This document shows positions 57,746-64,000 of a stretch of 64,000 nucleotides of DNA, one piece after another; position 1 is the first letter of the stretch, and each line of letters opens with the position of its first letter. Under the pieces are notes generated by a model. That model did not search any database and had not been told where the DNA came from. It was given only the letters and a program-made list of their open reading frames with translations. The position numbers were made by a program, and so were the translations under genes. The stretch covers positions 868,001 through 932,000 of the forward strand of contig NZ_CP020809.1 in assembly GCF_002157835.1 (NCBI RefSeq). Reading direction: 5' to 3'. This DNA comes from Mycobacterium dioxanotrophicus. Its GTDB lineage: Bacteria > Actinomycetota > Actinomycetes > Mycobacteriales > Mycobacteriaceae.

Positions 57746-58305
57746 GCGTCACCGTCGACCCCCGCACGTTCCGCAATGTGCTCGGTCAGTTCTGCACGGG
57801 CATCACGATCATCACCACCGTGCACGAGGACGTCCCGATCGGGTTCGCCTGCCAGTCGTTCGCGGCGTTGTCGTTGGATCCGCCGCTGGTGCTGTTCTGC
57901 CCCACCAAGGTGTCGCGGTCGTGGCAGTCCATCGAGGCCAGCGGCCGGTTCTGCGTCAACATGCTGCACGAGGATCAGCAGCACGTCTCGGCGCGCTTCG
58001 GCTCCAAGGAACCTGACAAGTTCGCCGGGATCGATTGGCAGCCTTCAGAACTCGGCTCTCCGATCATCAAGGGTTCGTTGGCGCACATCGACTGCTCGGT
58101 GGCGTCGGTGCATGACGGCGGCGACCATTTCGTGGTGTTCGGTGCGGTGCACGGCATGTCGGAGGTGCCCAAACGTAAACCTCGGCCGCTGCTGTTCTAC
58201 CGCGGTGAATACACCGGGATAGAGCCGGACAAGAACACGCCGGCCACGTGGCGCAACGATCTGGAGGCGTTCCTCACCACCGCTACTGACGACACCTGGC
58301 TTTAA
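57742..58305 (+). CDS. hsaB: HsaB, flavin reductase of the 3-HSA hydroxylase
   Basis: 187 residues, flavin reductase-like FMN-binding split-barrel. Makes FMNH2 for HsaA. Family segments: RTFRNVLGQFCTGITIITTVHEDVPIGFACQSFAALSLDPP, SRSWQSIEASGRFCVNML, and the C-terminal FYRGEYTG. ATG 57742 overlaps the minigene stop; a longer in-frame GTG at 57718 would start inside the linker and is not favoured. A strong terminator follows. Confidence 0.95.
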   Translation: MSVTVDPRTFRNVLGQFCTGITIITTVHEDVPIGFACQSFAALSLDPPLVLFCPTKVSRSWQSIEASGRFCVNMLHEDQQHVSARFGSKEPDKFAGIDWQPSELGSPIIKGSLAHIDCSVASVHDGGDHFVVFGAVHGMSEVPKRKPRPLLFYRGEYTGIEPDKNTPATWRNDLEAFLTTATDDTWL

Positions 58306-58313
58306 CCAACACG

Positions 58314-58343
58314 AACCGGGCCCCGACATGTCGGGGCCCGGTT
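58314..58343. terminator. Terminator between hsaB and the convergent secreted-protein gene
   Basis: 13-bp perfect stem aaccgggccccga (58314-58326), loop catg, tcggggcccggtt (58331-58343). The flanks (ccaacac and ggtgttg) extend the pairing. There is no long T run, so it may act with Rho or as a bidirectional RNA-stabilising hairpin. Confidence 0.75.
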
Positions 58344-58356
58344 GGTGTTGTGGGGC

Positions 58357-59775
58357 TCAGGAATCGGACTTGCTGCCCGAGTCCTTCTTCGACTCCTTCT
58401 TGGCGTGCTTGCCGGTCGAGCTGTCGCTCTTGGTCGCCTTGTCCGATGCGGTCGACGAGGCGGCGGCTCCGGTGGCGGACTTGGTGGGCTTGCTCGTCGC
58501 GCCCTTGACCTTGTCGGTCAGGTTCTTGACGGTCGCGTTCAGTCGATCACTGGCGGTCTTGCCGGCCAGCTTGGACTTGGTGCCCGCAGCCGGTTTCGTT
58601 GTGGTGGCATCGCTTTCGGTGTCGACGTCGGTGCTTGCGGCGGTCGTGGTGGTGGCCACCGCGGCCTTGGCGGTGCTGCCGGTGCTCGGAGCGGCTGCCA
58701 GGGCAGGCGTCGTCGCAGTCTCGACAGTCTCGGCGGCGTCGGTCGTGTCGACCGTCGTAGCCGTACCGGCCGGGACCGGGGCAGTCGCCAGGCTGGTCGT
58801 CGACAGCAGGCTCGCGGTCGTCAGGCTGCCCGTCGTGGTGGGATTGGCGATGGCCGTGGCGATCTTGGTCGGGATGGTGATCAGCAGCTGCTCGAGAGCG
58901 CCCGAACCGCACCGTCCGGTCTTGCCGATGCAGCCGGTCAGCAGGCCCGCCCACGGTGCCGTGGTGTCGCCGTCCTGGTAGTCGAATCCGTTGACGATGG
59001 CGTTCAGGATGACGCCAGGGGTGTTCACCAGGGCGGTGACGGCGCCTTGCGCGTCTCCCGAGGCCAGAGCGGTCGAGATCGCTTCGTTGGCGCGCGATGC
59101 TTCCCATGCCGCGCCGCTGAGCGGAGCGAAGACGGACTGGAAAACACCGGTCAGCATGGTGGTCGAGCTGAACACCACCGCCACGGCGTCGGCGAAGTTC
59201 TGTGCCATCTGCTCGGGGATCCCGGCCTGGTATTCGCCGGTCGTCCTGTCGGTCGAGGACAGGAAGATGCCGGTGAGCGGTGCCGCCAGGTTCTGCAGGC
59301 CGAACAGCATGAACCGGTTGATGTTGTCGTAGGCGGTGTTGAAGTCACCGGCTTCGATGGCGGCCGCCGCGTTGGCCAGGTATTCGGCGCCGGGCTTCGA
59401 CTCTCCCTTGCCGTTCTCGTACCAGTTCTGCAGCACCGTGGGGATGGACTGGATGGCGGTGCCGATCTGTTCGGCGTAGCCGGTCTGGTTCGCGGCGATC
59501 TGGCTCAGCAGCGGGAACGGGTTGGCCATCCAGTTCTCGCCCAGCGCAGTGAGATTCGAGACCGTGTCGGTGAGGATGCCCTGGTACACCTCGGCCGGTG
59601 ATCCCGTGACATCGGCCACGAGCTGCACCGCCCGGTGCTGAGCCTCGAGCAATGTCGGGCTCGTTGCCACCGGATTCACGGCGATGGCGCCGGCACCCAG
59701 TACCGCGACGCTGCCCATCAGGAATTTGTTCTTCATGCGGCCAGCCGATGGTGCCGGATGAACTGCGAGTTGCAC
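58357..59775 (-). CDS. Exported protein with low-complexity Lys/Ser/Thr tail, behind an IdeR-like box
   Basis: 472 residues. N-terminal signal-like segment (MKNKFLMGSVAVLGAGAIAVNP) followed by LEAQHRAVQLVADVTGSPAEVYQGILTDT, and a ~300-residue helical domain with repeated NWxxNPFPLL and LxxGDxxxAYxxI-type units. The tail (about 330-472) is nearly all Ala/Thr/Ser/Lys and ends in SKSDS, a likely disordered cell-wall-spanning region. Proteins of this type are scattered in mycobacteria and have no settled function. GTG 59775 has AAGGAG upstream, which supports that start over ATG 59736. An iron-box-like site lies 76 bases upstream. Confidence 0.7.
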   Translation of the reverse strand: MQLAVHPAPSAGRMKNKFLMGSVAVLGAGAIAVNPVATSPTLLEAQHRAVQLVADVTGSPAEVYQGILTDTVSNLTALGENWMANPFPLLSQIAANQTGYAEQIGTAIQSIPTVLQNWYENGKGESKPGAEYLANAAAAIEAGDFNTAYDNINRFMLFGLQNLAAPLTGIFLSSTDRTTGEYQAGIPEQMAQNFADAVAVVFSSTTMLTGVFQSVFAPLSGAAWEASRANEAISTALASGDAQGAVTALVNTPGVILNAIVNGFDYQDGDTTAPWAGLLTGCIGKTGRCGSGALEQLLITIPTKIATAIANPTTTGSLTTASLLSTTSLATAPVPAGTATTVDTTDAAETVETATTPALAAAPSTGSTAKAAVATTTTAASTDVDTESDATTTKPAAGTKSKLAGKTASDRLNATVKNLTDKVKGATSKPTKSATGAAASSTASDKATKSDSSTGKHAKKESKKDSGSKSDS

Positions 59776-59850
59776 AGGAGCTCCTTGTTGGTTGTCATAC
59801 CGCCCAGCGGCGGCGATGACGGACGCTAGCTGAGATTTACCTGAGAGACA

Positions 59851-59869
59851 ATAGGTATGTCTAACCTAA
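59851..59869. promoter_or_regulatory. IdeR-like iron box
   Basis: ataggtatgtctaacctaa matches the IdeR/DtxR consensus TTAGGTTAGCCTAACCTAA at 15 of 19 positions, with both TAGG and CCTAA half-sites intact. It is 76 bases upstream of the exported-protein gene at 58357-59775 (minus strand). Predicted to make that gene iron-regulated. Confidence 0.7.
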
Positions 59870-59943
59870 CTTAGTTGCCCTAGGTAGCCCCCTATTTCTG
59901 GCCGTACCGTGGTATGGCGGCAGTTTGGCGAGCCCACGAGGTC

Positions 59944-59959
59944 CTGATCGGTCGATCAA
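59944..59959. promoter_or_regulatory. Putative TetR operator O1 (SDR upstream region)
   Basis: ctgatcg-gt-cgatcaa: near-perfect dyad. The same tgatcg/cgatca half-sites recur at 59996 and 61463, tying the SDR promoter to the TetR gene's own promoter. Confidence 0.65.
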
Positions 59960-59995
59960 AACAGTCCTTGACAGTGCATCTCGCGGATGCAAAAG

Positions 59996-60013
59996 TTTGA
60001 TCGAGTGATCAAA
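59996..60013. promoter_or_regulatory. Putative TetR operator O2 (at the SDR promoter)
   Basis: tttgatcgagtgatcaaa: dyad of tttgatcg and its complement with one mismatch, ending 14 bases before the SDR start codon. With O1 it brackets the likely promoter. Confidence 0.7.
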
Positions 60014-60027
60014 TCGACGAAAGGCTG

Positions 60028-60870
60028 ATGATGGCGGGACGGGTCGAGGGCAAGGTCGCCTTCATCACGGGCGCGGCGCGGGGCCAGGGCCGCAGCCACG
60101 CGGTGCGCCTGGCGCAGGAAGGCGCGGACATCATCGCGGTCGACGTCTGCCGGCCGGTCAGCAGCAACAGCGTGATCCCGGCGTCGACGCCCGACGACCT
60201 GGCCCAAACGGCGAACCTCATCAAAGGCCTCGACCGCCGGATCGTCACCGCCGAGGTCGACGTGCGCGACTTCGAGGCCCTCAAGGCTGCCGTGGCGGGC
60301 GGGGTCGAGCAGCTCGGCGGCCTTGACATCATCGTGGCCAATGCGGGTATCGGCAACGGCGGCGAGACGCTGGACAAGACCAGCGAACAAGACTGGGACG
60401 ACATGATCGGGGTGAACCTGACCGGCGTCTGGAAGACGGTGAAAGCCGGTGTACCGCATCTGCTTTCAGGAGGCCGCGGCGGGTCGATCATTCTGACGAG
60501 CTCAGTCGGCGGCCTCAAGGCCTATCCGAACACCGGCCACTACATCGCGGCCAAGCACGGGGTGGTCGGCTTGATGCGTACCTTCGCAATCGAGTTGGGG
60601 CAGCATTCGATTCGGGTGAACTCGGTGCATCCCACCAACGTCAACACCCCGATGTTCATGAACGACGGGACCATGAAGCTGTTCCGTCCGGACCTGGAGA
60701 ACCCGGGGCCCGACGACATGGCCGTGGTTGCCAAGTTGATGCACGTACTGCCCGTCGGCTGGGTGGAACCCGTCGACATCAGCAATGCCGTGCTGTTCCT
60801 GGCCTCCGACGAGTCGCGTTACGTCACAGGCCTACCGGTGACCGTCGATGCCGGCAGCATGCTCAAGTAG
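60028..60870 (+). CDS. Mycofactocin-coupled SDR-family oxidoreductase
   Basis: 280 residues. Classical SDR with GRVEGKVAFITGAARGQGRSHAVRLA (TGxxxGxG variant), NAG motif VANAGIGNGG, catalytic Ser in LTSSVGGLKAYPNTGHYIAAKHG with Tyr-x-x-x-Lys, and a C-terminal ESRYVTGLPVTVDAG. The GQGRSH start and the insert after the second beta strand (SSNSVIPASTPDDLAQTANLI) are typical of the mycofactocin-associated subgroup, which carries a non-exchangeable NAD reoxidised by mycofactocin. Probably oxidises a secondary alcohol. ATG 60028 (or 60031). Converges with tetR and overlaps it by 8 bp. Confidence 0.88.
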   Translation: MMAGRVEGKVAFITGAARGQGRSHAVRLAQEGADIIAVDVCRPVSSNSVIPASTPDDLAQTANLIKGLDRRIVTAEVDVRDFEALKAAVAGGVEQLGGLDIIVANAGIGNGGETLDKTSEQDWDDMIGVNLTGVWKTVKAGVPHLLSGGRGGSIILTSSVGGLKAYPNTGHYIAAKHGVVGLMRTFAIELGQHSIRVNSVHPTNVNTPMFMNDGTMKLFRPDLENPGPDDMAVVAKLMHVLPVGWVEPVDISNAVLFLASDESRYVTGLPVTVDAGSMLK

Positions 60871-61447
60871 TTGCGGCCGAGCCGAATCGGTGCAGCATCC
60901 GTTCGACGAAGGCGTGGAACTCGTCGTGTCCCTGCGTCACCCCGACCGCGTCCTCGTAGCAGATGCCGCGCGCGGTCTGGGTCAGCAGCATCGACATCAC
61001 CACCGGGGGATACTCCTCCATGTCGATGCCGTGGGCGCGCAAAACCATGGCCATGGCGGCGGTTTCGATGTCGCGGACGCGTTCGGAGAAGGCCTTGAGT
61101 TCGGCGCCGATGACCTTGCGGTGGTTGGCGAGCGCCATGAACTCGAGATTGAGCCCGGTCAGCCGGGAATCGGTGTTGATCAACCACAGTGCCCGCAGCG
61201 GATCGGTGTCGGTGAGCGCCTCGCGCATGCGGGCCAGCGCGGCATCGGCTCCGCTGCGCAACACCGCGAGGTACAGGTCGTCCATGGTCGCGAAGTAGTA
61301 GTACACCAGCGCCGACTTCACCCCGACCCTGGCCGCCACGTGCCGGGACGTCGCCGCGGCATATCCATCGTCGCGCATGATCTGGGCCGTCGCCTCGATC
61401 AAGCGCTGGCGCGTACCGGCGTCGGAGTCTCTGGCCTGACGTGGCAT
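60863..61447 (-). CDS. TetR-family regulator of the SDR/ferredoxin/P450 genes
   Basis: 194 residues. HTH RQRLIEATAQIMRDDGYAAATSRHVAARVGVKSALVYYYFATMDDL, then an all-helical ligand domain. Divergent from the ferredoxin-P450 pair; the 49-bp gap holds operator O3, and the same sequence stands twice before the SDR gene. Predicted to repress all three transcripts until an unknown substrate-like ligand binds. ATG 61447. Confidence 0.88.
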   Translation of the reverse strand: MPRQARDSDAGTRQRLIEATAQIMRDDGYAAATSRHVAARVGVKSALVYYYFATMDDLYLAVLRSGADAALARMREALTDTDPLRALWLINTDSRLTGLNLEFMALANHRKVIGAELKAFSERVRDIETAAMAMVLRAHGIDMEEYPPVVMSMLLTQTARGICYEDAVGVTQGHDEFHAFVERMLHRFGSAATT

Positions 61448-61462
61448 GAGCCACCCTAGCAG

Positions 61463-61480
61463 TTTGATCGGTCGATTAAA
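61463..61480. promoter_or_regulatory. Putative TetR operator O3 (tetR/ferredoxin divergent gap)
   Basis: tttgatcg-gt-cgattaaa: same half-sites as O1 and O2, one mismatch. It lies 15 bases before the tetR ATG and 16 bases before the ferredoxin start, so one bound repressor could block both. Confidence 0.7.
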
Positions 61481-61496
61481 TTATGGAGTTGATCCG

Positions 61497-61724
61497 ATGT
61501 CGGAGGAATCGAGAAGCGTCCATGTACGGGTCGACCCGGACCTGTGCGAAGGGCACGCACTGTGCATCGAGCTGGCGGCCGAGGTGTTCGACCTCGGCGA
61601 CGACGACGTCGCCACCTGTGCGACGACCGTTCCAGATACGTTGCAGGACAAAGCGAAGGCTGCCGTCGACGCATGCCCCCGGCAGGCCATCTCACTCGAA
61701 CCCCGTCCCACGAAAGGCCGTTGA
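61497..61724 (+). CDS. Single-cluster ferredoxin (3Fe-4S type)
   Basis: 75 residues. Cluster motif CxxHxxC (DPDLCEGHALCIELA) plus a downstream Cys-Pro (VDACPRQAIS): the second cysteine of a 4Fe-4S set is replaced by His, as in P450-linked mycobacterial ferredoxins. The body is acidic (FDLGDDDVA). ATG 61497; a longer frame from 61446 overlaps the operator. The P450 starts 1 bp downstream, so this is almost certainly its electron donor. Confidence 0.9.
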   Translation: MSEESRSVHVRVDPDLCEGHALCIELAAEVFDLGDDDVATCATTVPDTLQDKAKAAVDACPRQAISLEPRPTKGR

Positions 61725-61725
61725 C

Positions 61726-63006
61726 ATGACCGATCTCGCCGCCGCCGACTACTTCTCGGATCCGGCGCTCGCCCAGGACCCCTACGAGTACTACGAGTAC
61801 CTGCGCAGCCAGGGGCCGGTGGTCGCCGAACCGCACCACGGCGTCGTGGCCGTCACCGGATATCAGGAGGTGATGGCGGCCTTCAAGGACACCGACTCGT
61901 TCTCGGCGGTCAACGCGATCGGTGGCCCGTTTCCACCGCTGCCGTTCGAGCCGGAAGGCGACGACATCACCGAGCAGATCGAGGCACACCGCCACGAGTT
62001 CCCGATCTTCGAGCACATGGTGGTGATGGACCCGCCGCAGCACGAGCGGGCCCGCTCACTGCTCTCCAAGCTGCTGACCCCGCGGCGGCTCAAGGAGAAC
62101 GAGGACTACATGTGGCAACTGGCCGACCACCAACTCGACGAGTTCATCGCCAACGGCCGTTGCGAGTTCCTCAGTGAATATGCCAAGCCCTTCGCGACTT
62201 TGGCCATCACCGACCTGCTCGGCGTCCCGGAGGAAGACCGTGCCGAGTTCCGGCTCGCGCTGGGTGCGGGCAAACAGCCCGGCAGCCGCGTCGGCGCACT
62301 CGACGGAGAGCCCGTGGGGCTCAACCCCTTGCAGTACCTCGACGACAAGTTCAGCGGCTACATCGCCGAACGGCGACGAGGGCCGCGCGCAGATGTGCTG
62401 GGCGGCATGGCATGTGCGACGTATCCGGATGGATCGGTCCCGGAGTTGCTCGAGGTCGTGCGCCCGGCGACGTTCCTCTTCGCGGCGGGCCAGGAGACCG
62501 TGACCAAACTGCTCAGCGCCGCGGTGCAGACCTTGGGCGACCATCCCGAGTTCCAGCAGCGGCTGCGCGCCAACCCCGCCGAGATCCCGGCGTTCATCGA
62601 GGAGGCCCTGCGCATCCAGAGTCCCACCAAGATCGACTTCCGACTGGCCCGCAAGACCACCACGCTCGGCGGGGTTGCGATCAAGGCCGGCACGGTGCTG
62701 ATGCTGTGCCTCGGTGCGGCGAACCGAGACCCGCGGAAATTCCCCGACCCCGATCAGTTCCGCATCGACCGGCCGAATGTCCGCGAGCACATCGCCTTCG
62801 GGCGGGGCATCCATACCTGCGCCGGCGCGCCACTGGCCCGGGTGGAGGGTCAGATCACCGTCCACCGTCTGCTGGATCGGATGCGCGACATCACGATCAG
62901 TGAAGCCGCGCACGGCCCGGCCGGCAACCGGAACTACCGCTACGAACCGACGTTCCTGCTGCGCGGCCTCACCGAACTACATATCGAGTTCACAACGACA
63001 GAGTGA
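61726..63006 (+). CDS. Cytochrome P450
   Basis: 426 residues. Heme motif FGRGIHTCAGAPLAR with Cys365 as thiolate ligand, oxygen-activation helix FAAGQETVTKLL (xGxET), ExxR in EALR, and the PERF-like region FPDPDQFRIDRPNV. Soluble bacterial class I P450 fed by the adjacent ferredoxin. It is not close to CYP125/CYP142 in the parts I can compare, so its CYP family is left open; substrates could be terpenoid- or steroid-like given the locus. 3' end overlaps the convergent oxidoreductase by 17 bp. Confidence 0.93.
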   Translation: MTDLAAADYFSDPALAQDPYEYYEYLRSQGPVVAEPHHGVVAVTGYQEVMAAFKDTDSFSAVNAIGGPFPPLPFEPEGDDITEQIEAHRHEFPIFEHMVVMDPPQHERARSLLSKLLTPRRLKENEDYMWQLADHQLDEFIANGRCEFLSEYAKPFATLAITDLLGVPEEDRAEFRLALGAGKQPGSRVGALDGEPVGLNPLQYLDDKFSGYIAERRRGPRADVLGGMACATYPDGSVPELLEVVRPATFLFAAGQETVTKLLSAAVQTLGDHPEFQQRLRANPAEIPAFIEEALRIQSPTKIDFRLARKTTTLGGVAIKAGTVLMLCLGAANRDPRKFPDPDQFRIDRPNVREHIAFGRGIHTCAGAPLARVEGQITVHRLLDRMRDITISEAAHGPAGNRNYRYEPTFLLRGLTELHIEFTTTE

Positions 63007-64000
63007 CCGTGCCGCCGTGCGGATCGGCGGCCCGCAGAATGCTCGACGGCACCCGGAACACGCGCCCCGGCGACGCCGGCCACGGCAGCGTCTTCCGGCC
63101 GATCACCCGGCCGTCCTGGCGGGCAACGACTTTGGGGACGCGGACCAGCGCGTCGGTCCACAGCAGCAGCCGGCCACGCGCCGGTGCCGGGTCCCCGGGG
63201 CGCAGCAGGGTCGGGGCCACCCACCGCAGCGGTGCATCGGCCTGGATGCGGATGCCGTCCTGCGCCGGCCGGTGACCGCCCAGATAGCGGCGCACCTGAG
63301 CGGCCACGTGGCGCCCGTCGAGGGCGGCGATGTCGGCGGTGTCGACCGGGTGCAGCAGGTTGCCGATCGCGAAGACACCGTCGCGGCTGGTGCGCAGGGC
63401 GGTGTCGACGACGGGTCCGAGCGTGCCCGGGTCGATGTCCAGGCCACCGGACCGGGCGAGCTCGTGATCGGGGATCCAGTCTCCGGTGAAAACCACGGTG
63501 TCGCAATCGATCACCCGGCGTTCTCCGGTGTCGAGGTTCTCGATCTCGACGCCTTCGACCACGGGTTTGCCGATGATGTGGGTGACCCGGGTGCGGGTGG
63601 CGATGTCGACACCGAGCAGGGGAGTCCGGCCTGCGAGGTTGAACACCGCGTACGACTCGGGCGTGCGGTACTCGGTGGTCATCAGCGCGGTCTGGCATCC
63701 GGCGTGCTTGAGGGTGAGCACTGCGGAGTAGCTGACCAGTTCGGCACCGACCACCACGGCGCGGCGACCGACCGTGCCGTGCTTGAGGTGTACGACGTTC
63801 TGCAGATGGCCGGTGGTGTACACGCCGGCAGGCCGGTCGCCCGGGATCATCCGCGCCGGCCGCGGGCGTTCCCGGGCTCCGGTGGCCAGGATGACCGCTC
63901 CCGCATCCAGACGTTCCCGGCCGGACGGGGACGTGAGGTCCAGCGAACGGTCACCGGCCCAACCGGTGACCATGGTGTTGGTCCGGATGGCGGCTCCCGC
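62990..64000 (-). CDS. FAD/NAD(P)-dependent oxidoreductase, 3' part (5' end outside window)
   Basis: Frame open through base 64000, so the N-terminus is missing. Visible: the FAD-linked ILATGARERPRPARMIPGDRPAGVYTTG segment, a second Rossmann element RRAVVVGAELVSYSAVLTLKHAG with a degenerate glycine pattern, and VFAIGNLLHPVDTADIAALDGRHVA near the C-terminus. The GDRPAGVYTTG and GNLL segments resemble the alpha-subunit-like FAD proteins of opine/sarcosine oxidases more than classic ferredoxin reductases, but a role as electron donor to the neighbouring ferredoxin is possible. The small domain ends in an immunoglobulin-like beta stretch. Confidence 0.8.
   Translation of the reverse strand, partial: AGAAIRTNTMVTGWAGDRSLDLTSPSGRERLDAGAVILATGARERPRPARMIPGDRPAGVYTTGHLQNVVHLKHGTVGRRAVVVGAELVSYSAVLTLKHAGCQTALMTTEYRTPESYAVFNLAGRTPLLGVDIATRTRVTHIIGKPVVEGVEIENLDTGERRVIDCDTVVFTGDWIPDHELARSGGLDIDPGTLGPVVDTALRTSRDGVFAIGNLLHPVDTADIAALDGRHVAAQVRRYLGGHRPAQDGIRIQADAPLRWVAPTLLRPGDPAPARGRLLLWTDALVRVPKVVARQDGRVIGRKTLPWPASPGRVFRVPSSILRAADPHGGTVTLSL

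Noticed and set aside
58314..58343. Palindrome after hsaB as a regulator-binding site
   Set aside because: It lies between two convergent gene ends with no start nearby, which fits a terminator or 3' stability hairpin.
58357..59775. PE/PPE or PGRS protein
   Set aside because: No PE or PPE N-terminal domain and no GGAGG-type repeats; it has a signal-like N-terminus and a Lys/Ser/Thr tail.

Overview
The window is a stretch of chromosome from a high-GC actinobacterium. The gene content and order point to a mycobacterium, and the closest fit is a fast-growing Mycolicibacterium of the M. smegmatis type. Diagnostic blocks are ftsH-folE-folP-folB-folK-panC-panD-coaX-lysS-lsr2-clpC1, mhuD/lpqF, disA-radA, carD-ispD-ispF-cysS, a Zur-type alternative ribosomal-protein island with znuACB, and the kstR-fadE34-kshB-hsaADCB cholesterol cluster. 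Protein names are from recognition of the translated sequence, not from a database search. No rRNA, tRNA, CRISPR array, insertion sequence or prophage was recognised.

Layout. 1-3.4 kb: 3' part of a molybdopterin oxidoreductase, a SIMPL lipoprotein and an EphA-like epoxide hydrolase, which is divergent from ftsH across a 17-bp-arm palindrome. 3.4-15.2 kb: ftsH, folate genes (folE, folP, folB, folK), two membrane-associated proteins (one carrying two apparent frameshifts), a DUF2520 reductase-like gene, panC, panD, coaX, lysS, lsr2. 15.2-18.1 kb: lsr2 terminator, ClgR-like box and clpC1. 18.1-27.8 kb: mycolyltransferase-like esterase, cobalamin riboswitch with cbtB-cbtA-phosphatase, lpqF/mhuD, hydrolase, GlxA-type regulator, mutY, carbonic anhydrase. 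27.8-35.2 kb: radA-disA (c-di-AMP), lpqE, then carD-ispD-ispF-cysS-trmH. 35.2-38.9 kb: purple acid phosphatase, ArsB-type permease, metallo-beta-lactamase-fold protein.

39-48.1 kb is a zinc-starvation island: rpmE2 (apparently frameshifted), a COG0523 protein with a degenerate P-loop, a Zur-like box, four alternative ribosomal protein genes (L28, L33, S14, S18), a FhuF-like protein, a two-gene permease, pxpA, bluB, the C-terminal remnant of a second COG0523 gene, a second Zur-like box, and znuA-znuC-znuB. 48.1-49.9 kb holds a LacI regulator and a trehalose-phosphate phosphatase. 49.9-58.3 kb is the KstR-controlled steroid ring-degradation cluster with three KstR-type operators. 58.3-64 kb holds a secreted protein behind an IdeR-like iron box, then a TetR regulator, a mycofactocin-type SDR, a ferredoxin, a P450 and a FAD oxidoreductase. 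Three copies of one palindrome suggest that the TetR controls both the SDR and the ferredoxin-P450 pair.

Recurring oddities. (i) Three gene junctions (folB/folK, cysS/trmH, hsaC/hsaB) contain tiny in-frame minigenes of 9-11 codons whose stop overlaps the next start, resembling miniature versions of the mycobacterial MIRU architecture. (ii) Two genes carry frameshifts in C runs or a CG repeat; these may be real or sequence errors. (iii) Cobalt/B12 functions (riboswitch-cbtBA, bluB) and zinc functions (Zur island) lie within about 25 kb of each other.
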